Below, one piece after another: positions 58,658 through 64,000 of a DNA stretch of 64,000 nucleotides. The stretch's first letter is position 1. Every line of letters starts with the position of its first letter. This DNA is from Yersinia mollaretii ATCC 43969. Lineage in GTDB: Bacteria; Pseudomonadota; Gammaproteobacteria; Enterobacterales; Enterobacteriaceae. Below the pieces are notes generated by a model, which was not told where the DNA came from, did no database searches, and saw only the letters and a program-made list of their open reading frames with translations. Location of the stretch: positions 4,464,001-4,528,000 of the forward strand of contig NZ_CP054043.1 of NCBI RefSeq assembly GCF_013282725.1, in the 5' to 3' direction. Both the position numbers and the translations under genes were made by a program.

Positions 58658-60280
58658 TTACCAATTCTTGCGGCCAAAGCCTGATGTAATCGGATAGCGT
58701 CTATCTTTACCAAAATTGCGGGCAGTGATGCGCGGCCCGACAGCTGACTGACGCCGTTTGTATTCATTGATATCTACCAAGCGGATGACCTTACGCACGA
58801 TAGTTTCATCAAAGCCGTCTGCGACCAAATCGGCCACCGACTTATCTTGCTCGACATAACCTTCGAGAATGGCATCCAAAATATCATAAGGCGGCAGGCT
58901 GTCTTCATCTTTCTGATCGGGTGCCAGTTCCGCAGACGGTGGGCGGGTGATCACCCGCTGTGGGATCACGTAGGAGACCGTATTGCGGTACTCCGATAAT
59001 TTGAATACCAAGGTCTTGGGCACATCTTTCAGCACATCAAAACCGCCCGCCATATCACCGTATAAGGTGGCATAACCCACGGCCATTTCACTTTTATTGC
59101 CAGTGGTTAATACAATGCTGCGGCGCTTGTTGGAGAGCGCCATCAGCACCACGCCACGGCAACGCGCCTGAAGGTTCTCTTCCGTGGTATCACGCGCCGT
59201 ATTGGCAAACATCGGTGCTAGTTGGCCCATGAAAGCATCAAACATCGGCTCAATGGAGAGCACATCAAATTCGATGCCCAGAATTTCCGCTTCCTCTTTG
59301 GCATCGGCAATACTGATATCTGCGGTGTATCGGAACGGCATCATCAATGCCTGAACCTTATCTTTACCCAGCGCATCAACGGCAATCGCCAGTGTCAATG
59401 CAGAGTCAATCCCACCGGATAAGCCCAGCACCGCGCCATTAAAGCCATTTTTCGTGACGTAATCACGCACCGCCAACACCAGCGCCTCATAGACCTGCGC
59501 TAATGGTGGTAATTCTGCGGCGGGAGCCATCATCGGCACCACTTCGCACTCATTGAGCTGCAATAAGGTAGTTTGCTCAGCAAATGCGGCCAAACGGTGG
59601 GTCAGGTTACCCGCCGCATCGAAGGCTTTGGAACAGCCATCAAAAATCAGCTCATCCTGCCCGCCAATCTGGTTGAGATAGACCAAGGGCAAACCCGTTC
59701 GCTGGCAATGTGCGGCCATCAAAGTTTTACGGATATAGGGTTTTTCGCGGTTGTAAGGGGAGGCATTGATCGACAGCAGCACTTCTGCACCGGCAGCTTT
59801 CGCGGCATCAACCGGGCCATCGAACCATAAATCTTCACAAATCAGCAGCCCGAGGCGGTAGTCTTTTAGCGCCACCACACAACTTTCATGGCCGGCTGAG
59901 AAGTAGCGTTTTTCGTCGAACACGCCGTAGTTCGGCAATTGCTGCTTAAAATAACGCGCCAGCAATTTACCCTCAGAAAACAGTGATAATGCATTGTACA
60001 GGTGACCCGCTTCGCGCCACGGATGACCCACCAGCACCGCGATATGCTGGGTTGCGGCTTGTAAACGATCCAGTTGCGCTTCACAGCGTTGATAAAAATC
60101 ATCGCGATACAGCAGATCTTCTGGCGGATAACCGGACAAAGCCAGCTCAGAGAACATGACCAGATCGGCCCCCGCCTTCTGCTGCTCATTTAAGGTTTGC
60201 AACATACGTTCAGTGTTGCCTTCGATATCGCCAACCAGCCAGTTCAACTGGGCTAACGCAATGGAAAGTGATCTGCTCAT
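58658..60280 (-). CDS. nadE: glutamine-dependent NAD synthetase (long form)
   Basis: 540 residues, twice the length of the NH3-dependent NadE of E. coli. An N-terminal nitrilase-type glutaminase domain supplies ammonia: the Glu is in MFSELALSGYPPED, the Lys region in KQQLPNYGVFDEKRY and the Cys in LLICEDLWFDG. The C-terminal synthetase domain carries the ATP P-loop LGLSGGIDSALTLAIA. It amidates NaAD to NAD. It is immediately upstream of glnB. Confidence 0.96.
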   Translation of the reverse strand: MSRSLSIALAQLNWLVGDIEGNTERMLQTLNEQQKAGADLVMFSELALSGYPPEDLLYRDDFYQRCEAQLDRLQAATQHIAVLVGHPWREAGHLYNALSLFSEGKLLARYFKQQLPNYGVFDEKRYFSAGHESCVVALKDYRLGLLICEDLWFDGPVDAAKAAGAEVLLSINASPYNREKPYIRKTLMAAHCQRTGLPLVYLNQIGGQDELIFDGCSKAFDAAGNLTHRLAAFAEQTTLLQLNECEVVPMMAPAAELPPLAQVYEALVLAVRDYVTKNGFNGAVLGLSGGIDSALTLAIAVDALGKDKVQALMMPFRYTADISIADAKEEAEILGIEFDVLSIEPMFDAFMGQLAPMFANTARDTTEENLQARCRGVVLMALSNKRRSIVLTTGNKSEMAVGYATLYGDMAGGFDVLKDVPKTLVFKLSEYRNTVSYVIPQRVITRPPSAELAPDQKDEDSLPPYDILDAILEGYVEQDKSVADLVADGFDETIVRKVIRLVDINEYKRRQSAVGPRITARNFGKDRRYPITSGFGRKNW

Positions 60281-60325
60281 TTGTATTTAAACTCGGTTAT
60301 CAGCGTTGTCATTGATTAACAACAG

Positions 60326-61663
60326 TTATTCTTTAAAATCGTTGGCATCCAGCTCATGGCGTGACAACAATTTGTAAAACTCGGTTCGGTTACGCCCCGC
60401 CATTCTGGCGGCTTGGGTCACATTACCTTTGGTGATTTGTAGCAGCTTACGCAAATAATTCAATTCGAATTGATTACGCGCCTCAACAAACGTCGGTAAT
60501 GCGGTATTTTCCCCCTCCAGCGCCTGTTCAACCAGTGCTTCACTGATCACCGGTGCCGAGGTTAATGCCACACATTGTTCGATGACGTTGACCAACTGGC
60601 GCACGTTACCGGGCCAACTGGCCGTCATAAGCCGTTTCATGGCGTCGGTTGAGAAGCTACGGACAAAGGGCTTATGGCGCTTGGCTGATTCACGTAACAG
60701 ATGGTTCGCCAACAGCGGAATATCTTCTGAGCGCTCATGTAGCGCAGGGATTTTCAGATTCACCACATTCAAACGATAGTAGAGATCTTCGCGAAATTCA
60801 TTTTTCGCCATCGCCTTAGGCAAGTCGCGGTGCGTGGCGGAGATCACTCGGACATCAATGCTTAAATCGCGGTTACTGCCCAATGGGCGCACTTTGCGCT
60901 CCTGCAAGACTCGCAGCAATTTCACCTGCAAAGACAACGGCATATCGCCGATTTCGTCCAAGAAAAGTGTACCGCCTTCGGCGGCCTGAAATAGCCCTTC
61001 ACGGCTACTGACTGCACCAGTAAATGCGCCTTTGGCATGACCAAATAATTCGGACTCAAGCAACTGCTCAGGTAACGCGCCACAGTTGATGGCGATAAAG
61101 GCTTTTTTCGCCCGAGGGCTAGCTGCATGGATAGCTTGCGCCAAGACCTCTTTACCCGTGCCGCTTTGCCCATTAATCAGCACGCTGACATCAGATTGCG
61201 CCACCATTTTAGCTTGTTCCAGCAAGCGCAACATCACTGGGCTGCGGGTCACTATCTCTTCGCGCCAAGAATCATCACCGGCAGGCATAGAAAGCGCTAA
61301 AGCTGCATCGATTGCTTTATATAAAGCATCGCGATCAACCGGTTTGGTCAGGAAGCTGAACACCCCTTGCTGAGTCGCGGCGACGGCATCAGGAATCGAG
61401 CCGTGAGCTGTCAGGATAATCACTGGCATACCGGGTTGATGCTTCTGAATTTCGACGAACAGCGCCATGCCATCCATTTCGTCCATCCGCAAGTCACTGA
61501 TCACCAAATCAATCTTCTCACGCATTAACAGGCGCAATGCTTCCTGACCGCTTTCAGCGGTGGTGACATTAAATCCTTCGCTGGTTAAACGCATCCCCAG
61601 TAACTTAAGTAAGCTGGGGTCGTCATCAACCAGCAGTAGATTGGCCGGTTTGCGTGGCGTCAT
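60326..61663 (-). CDS. glrR: response regulator GlrR (YfhA)
   Basis: 445 residues from ATG 61663 (MTPRKPANLLLVDDD); the frame opens earlier but AAGGAA and homology favour this. Receiver domain with phospho-Asp in LVISDLRMDEMDG; AAA+ sigma-54 activator domain with Walker A GQSGTGKEVLA and the GAFTGA loop; Fis-type HTH with QAARMAGRNRTEFYKLL. It activates the small RNA gene glmY in enterobacteria with RpoN. Its start overlaps the end of qseG by 38 bp. Confidence 0.96.
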   Translation of the reverse strand: MTPRKPANLLLVDDDPSLLKLLGMRLTSEGFNVTTAESGQEALRLLMREKIDLVISDLRMDEMDGMALFVEIQKHQPGMPVIILTAHGSIPDAVAATQQGVFSFLTKPVDRDALYKAIDAALALSMPAGDDSWREEIVTRSPVMLRLLEQAKMVAQSDVSVLINGQSGTGKEVLAQAIHAASPRAKKAFIAINCGALPEQLLESELFGHAKGAFTGAVSSREGLFQAAEGGTLFLDEIGDMPLSLQVKLLRVLQERKVRPLGSNRDLSIDVRVISATHRDLPKAMAKNEFREDLYYRLNVVNLKIPALHERSEDIPLLANHLLRESAKRHKPFVRSFSTDAMKRLMTASWPGNVRQLVNVIEQCVALTSAPVISEALVEQALEGENTALPTFVEARNQFELNYLRKLLQITKGNVTQAARMAGRNRTEFYKLLSRHELDANDFKE

Positions 61664-62777
61664 GAGATTCCTTATTCGTCGCAGGGGAGACATCCGTTGG
61701 CGGCACCACTGGCGGAGTATCAGCCGGTTTTTCTATTAATGGTGCTGCCGATTTAGCCTCAGGTTGAGGTGCCACTGGCTTGACGTCGATGGGCTTGGTT
61801 TCTGCCGGTTTCGTTTCTGTCGGCTTAGTTTCTACTGGCTTAGTTTCAGTCGGTTTAGCTTCAGTCGGCTTAGTTTCTGCCGATTTAGTCTCTACTGGCT
61901 TAGCTTCAGTCGGTTTAGCCTCAGCCGGCTTAGTTTCTACTGGTTTGGCTTCAATCGGTTTAGCTTCAACGGGTTTGGCTGGCTCCACTTTGGGCTGAGG
62001 TTTAGCCTCTGTCGCTTTGGGTGCCGCTGCTGCGGGTTTGCTCTCCGCGTCAGTTTCCGGAATTTCATTCTGTAGCTGCTTACGCGAGGAGAGCTGCCGT
62101 TCGATATCGGTTAGATTTTCCAACTTACGGGTAGTGTCCAGTAAGTTATATTGCAACCGGACTTGGCTCTCCCGCAGACGATCAATCTGAGCATCCGATT
62201 CGTCCTGTAAGCGCTGATAGCGAATTCGCTCTTCAGCAAGGGAGATGCGCAGAACCTGCTGCTCGCGCCACAGTTGAATCAGTGGGCGCACAGCACCGGG
62301 GATGGTTTGGCTATAGCTGTTCAGGCGTTCAACCACCTGACGCCGTTCGGCCATTGACGGCTCGGCACTGCTAATCAAAATGCCTTGTTTAAAGGCCGCA
62401 GACCATGTTGCGACTGGCAAGGTTTTCGCTAATGCTCGCGCTTGCGTTGAACCCAGACGCTCGGCACAGTCCATCGCCCTTAACCAGTAAAGCGAGTTTT
62501 CCAACGTCTCTTTATCATCAAGATCCCACAGCACATCACAGGATAAGGTACGATAATCAACGATTTTCGTTTCCGGCATCACCATCTGGACCGCTTGTGA
62601 AAAACGGTTGCTAGCAGGATTATCCGTACACCCGGTGAGTAAAAGTGGGGCCAGCAATAACGCTCGCCAAAAAATACCCGTGCCCTGACTGCCCGCTGCT
62701 ATAGCGGCCACAGTTGATGTAGGACGTGATAAAAAGACGGTCTTTTTAATGATGCTGCTCATAGACCATTTGTACAT
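61626..62777 (-). CDS. qseG: outer-membrane lipoprotein QseG (YfhG) with a Lys-Pro repeat tail
   Basis: 383 residues, against about 237 in E. coli. The lipobox is LLLTGCTDNP. The core TLSCDVLWDLDDKETLENSLYWLRAMDC and RKLENLTDIERQLSSRK matches the family. The C-terminal ~130 residues are an unusual repeat tail (see separate entry). QseG modulates the GlrK sensor in the envelope. It lies between glrK (gap three bases) and glrR (overlap 38 bp). Confidence 0.93.
   Translation of the reverse strand: MYKWSMSSIIKKTVFLSRPTSTVAAIAAGSQGTGIFWRALLLAPLLLTGCTDNPASNRFSQAVQMVMPETKIVDYRTLSCDVLWDLDDKETLENSLYWLRAMDCAERLGSTQARALAKTLPVATWSAAFKQGILISSAEPSMAERRQVVERLNSYSQTIPGAVRPLIQLWREQQVLRISLAEERIRYQRLQDESDAQIDRLRESQVRLQYNLLDTTRKLENLTDIERQLSSRKQLQNEIPETDAESKPAAAAPKATEAKPQPKVEPAKPVEAKPIEAKPVETKPAEAKPTEAKPVETKSAETKPTEAKPTETKPVETKPTETKPAETKPIDVKPVAPQPEAKSAAPLIEKPADTPPVVPPTDVSPATNKESHDATQTGQSTAG
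61755..61990 (-). repeat. 15-bp tandem coding repeat (EAKPV/ETKPT type) in qseG
   Basis: About 14 units of five residues, E-[AT]-K-P-x, encoded by degenerate 15-bp repeats (variants of GCTTAGTTTCTACTG on the plus strand). Such low-complexity Pro/Lys/Glu arrays form extended, wall-spanning linkers. Unit number is likely to vary among strains. Confidence 0.9.
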
Positions 62778-62780
62778 TAT

Positions 62781-64000
62781 TCATTCATTCTCGGCGGTTA
62801 ATGGCAATTCAACACGGAAACAGACGGCGGCGTAATCTACGGACACCAGTTGCAAGTCGCCCTGCATGCGTCTGATACAATCCTGAGCAATACTCAGCCC
62901 CAATCCGCTGCCTTTGACAGCCCCTTTTCGTTGATGGCTTCCCTGGAAAAAAGGCTCAAATATCATTGTTTCTTCTGAATTCGGGATGGGCGCCCCGCTA
63001 TTGGCGATATCGATTTGTACGCGGTTATCTACCTGACGACTGCGAATCCAAATGGTACCGGATTCCTCGCCATAGTGTACCGCATTGGAGTAGAGATTAT
63101 CTAATACCCGCATTAATAGCGTTGGGTCTGCCCAACAAATGTCCACCTGCAAATCCTGCTCGGTGCGGATCATCTTGGCTCGCGCCGGTAAACTGTGCGC
63201 GGAGATCACATCCTCGACCATTTCGGCCAGTTCAACATTTTCAAGTTCACCGGGGCCATCCGCTAATTTGCGGTTATAGTCCAGCAATTGCTCAATCAGT
63301 AGCTGTAAATGGCGGCTGCTATTATCGAGGATAGCCACCACCTCTTTTTGATCTTGCGTCAATGGCCCGGCAACTTCATCAGCCAGCAGCTCGGTTCCTT
63401 CGCGCATACTGGCTAATGGCGTTTTCAATTCATGGGAGATGTGGCGCAAAAACTCATGGCGCTGTGACTCTAGCCAGGCCAAGCGCTCGCTGAGCCAAAT
63501 GATGCGCTGTGCCAGTGAACGTAGCTCCCGTGGCCCTTTAAACAAGGCCGTATTACCCAGTGGCCGCCCCTCCCCCAAGCGATTAATCATTCGCTCGATA
63601 CCTTTAACCGGCCCGATTATCATACGGGTGAATAGCACTACTAATAGCACACTCACTAAAAACAGCAGCAGGGATTGCCAGCCAAAGAATTGCCCACGTT
63701 CGGCGATATCTTTTTGCAGTTGTTGACCGCGAGAGAAAATCACATCGCGGGTGGCCTGTACCATTTCGGCATTCGAGCGAGAGAACTGCTCCAATAAAGT
63801 GGAGGCGTTCTGTTCCGGGCCGCTATTTTTACATTGAATATCAGAAAGTTGGTCTAGTAGACCACTCAGAGTTTGATAGTAGCGGGCATCCGGCAAGATA
63901 GGGGCATGGGTCGCCAGCATTTGCGCGTACTGTTTACGCTGATGCTGGTACAACTTCGCCAGTGTCGCATCATCCAATACACAATATTGGCGATAGCTAC
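62781..64000 (-). CDS. glrK: sensor kinase GlrK (QseE, YfhK), 5' end outside window
   Basis: 406 residues visible; the frame is open to the right edge with SYRQYCVLDDATLAK matching GlrK, so a TTG at 63977 is not the start. A periplasmic part, a membrane helix (LLLFLVSVLLVVLFTRMII), HAMP, the phospho-His in LRHISHELKTPLASMREG and ATP-binding motifs (DNLYSNAVHYGEE, GSGLGLSIAQDC) are present. It phosphorylates GlrR. About 70 N-terminal residues are missing. Confidence 0.95.
   Translation of the reverse strand, partial: SYRQYCVLDDATLAKLYQHQRKQYAQMLATHAPILPDARYYQTLSGLLDQLSDIQCKNSGPEQNASTLLEQFSRSNAEMVQATRDVIFSRGQQLQKDIAERGQFFGWQSLLLFLVSVLLVVLFTRMIIGPVKGIERMINRLGEGRPLGNTALFKGPRELRSLAQRIIWLSERLAWLESQRHEFLRHISHELKTPLASMREGTELLADEVAGPLTQDQKEVVAILDNSSRHLQLLIEQLLDYNRKLADGPGELENVELAEMVEDVISAHSLPARAKMIRTEQDLQVDICWADPTLLMRVLDNLYSNAVHYGEESGTIWIRSRQVDNRVQIDIANSGAPIPNSEETMIFEPFFQGSHQRKGAVKGSGLGLSIAQDCIRRMQGDLQLVSVDYAAVCFRVELPLTAENE

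Noticed and set aside
61755..61990. Short tandem repeats resembling a CRISPR array
   Set aside because: The unit is 15 bp with no spacers, multiple of three, and lies in frame in qseG.
61780..61998. Plus-strand ORF with a striking repeat pattern (VSTGLVSVGLAS)
   Set aside because: It is the antisense reading of the qseG pentapeptide repeat; the pattern comes from the 15-bp repeats, not a pentapeptide-repeat protein.

Overview
The window is a contiguous piece of an enterobacterial chromosome. It is most like Yersinia, probably the enterocolitica group; the species cannot be fixed from sequence alone. The reasons are near-identical enterobacterial housekeeping proteins (GuaA/B, Der, HisS, IspG, RlmN, Isc proteins, GlyA, GlrR), an enterobacterial gene order with Yersinia-type differences (a secreted beta/gamma-crystallin protein after ndk, and a long NadE next to glnB), and four ERIC-type 127-bp palindromic elements.

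Left end (1-6.7 kb): accessory DNA. It holds the 3' end of a fimbrial adhesin, a GT60-like GlcNAc-transferase, a type VI secretion pair (TssL and a TagL-like peptidoglycan anchor), a DUF1795/Eag-type effector chaperone, an orphan LuxR-type regulator on the other strand, and about 1.1 kb of very AT-rich, apparently non-coding DNA.

6.8-23 kb: core genes, mostly on the minus strand. These are guaB and guaA (here separated by a strong terminator and an ERIC element), divergent xseA, yfgJ, an AEC-family carrier, and the long run pilW-rodZ-ispG-hisS-yfgM-bamB-der with rlmN and ndk before it in transcription order. They cover purine synthesis, outer-membrane assembly, cell shape, ribosome biogenesis and isoprenoid synthesis.

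23-35 kb: an 806-residue exported protein with two beta/gamma-crystallin domains and an acetyltransferase-like C-terminus (the most interesting single gene here), pbpC with the bacterial alpha-2-macroglobulin yfhM, and a collapsed autotransporter gene.

35-45 kb: sseB, pepB and the iron-sulfur assembly operon iscRSUA-hscBA-fdx-iscX with tandem IscR sites, then trmJ and divergent suhB with a boxA-like leader. ERIC copies lie in the pepB, hscB and suhB upstream regions.

45-58 kb: a NicO-type metal exporter with a DUF1007 partner, csiE, hcaT, glyA, divergent hmp with an NsrR-like site, and a shortened yhf operon (yhfZ, yhfY, yhfX, php, yhfU, yhfT) of unknown pathway that lacks yhfW and yhfS.

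58-64 kb: nadE-glnB (a PII protein with glutamine-dependent NAD synthetase) and the glrK-qseG-glrR envelope two-component operon, whose sensor gene runs off the right edge. No rRNA, tRNA, CRISPR array, prophage or intact insertion sequence was seen.
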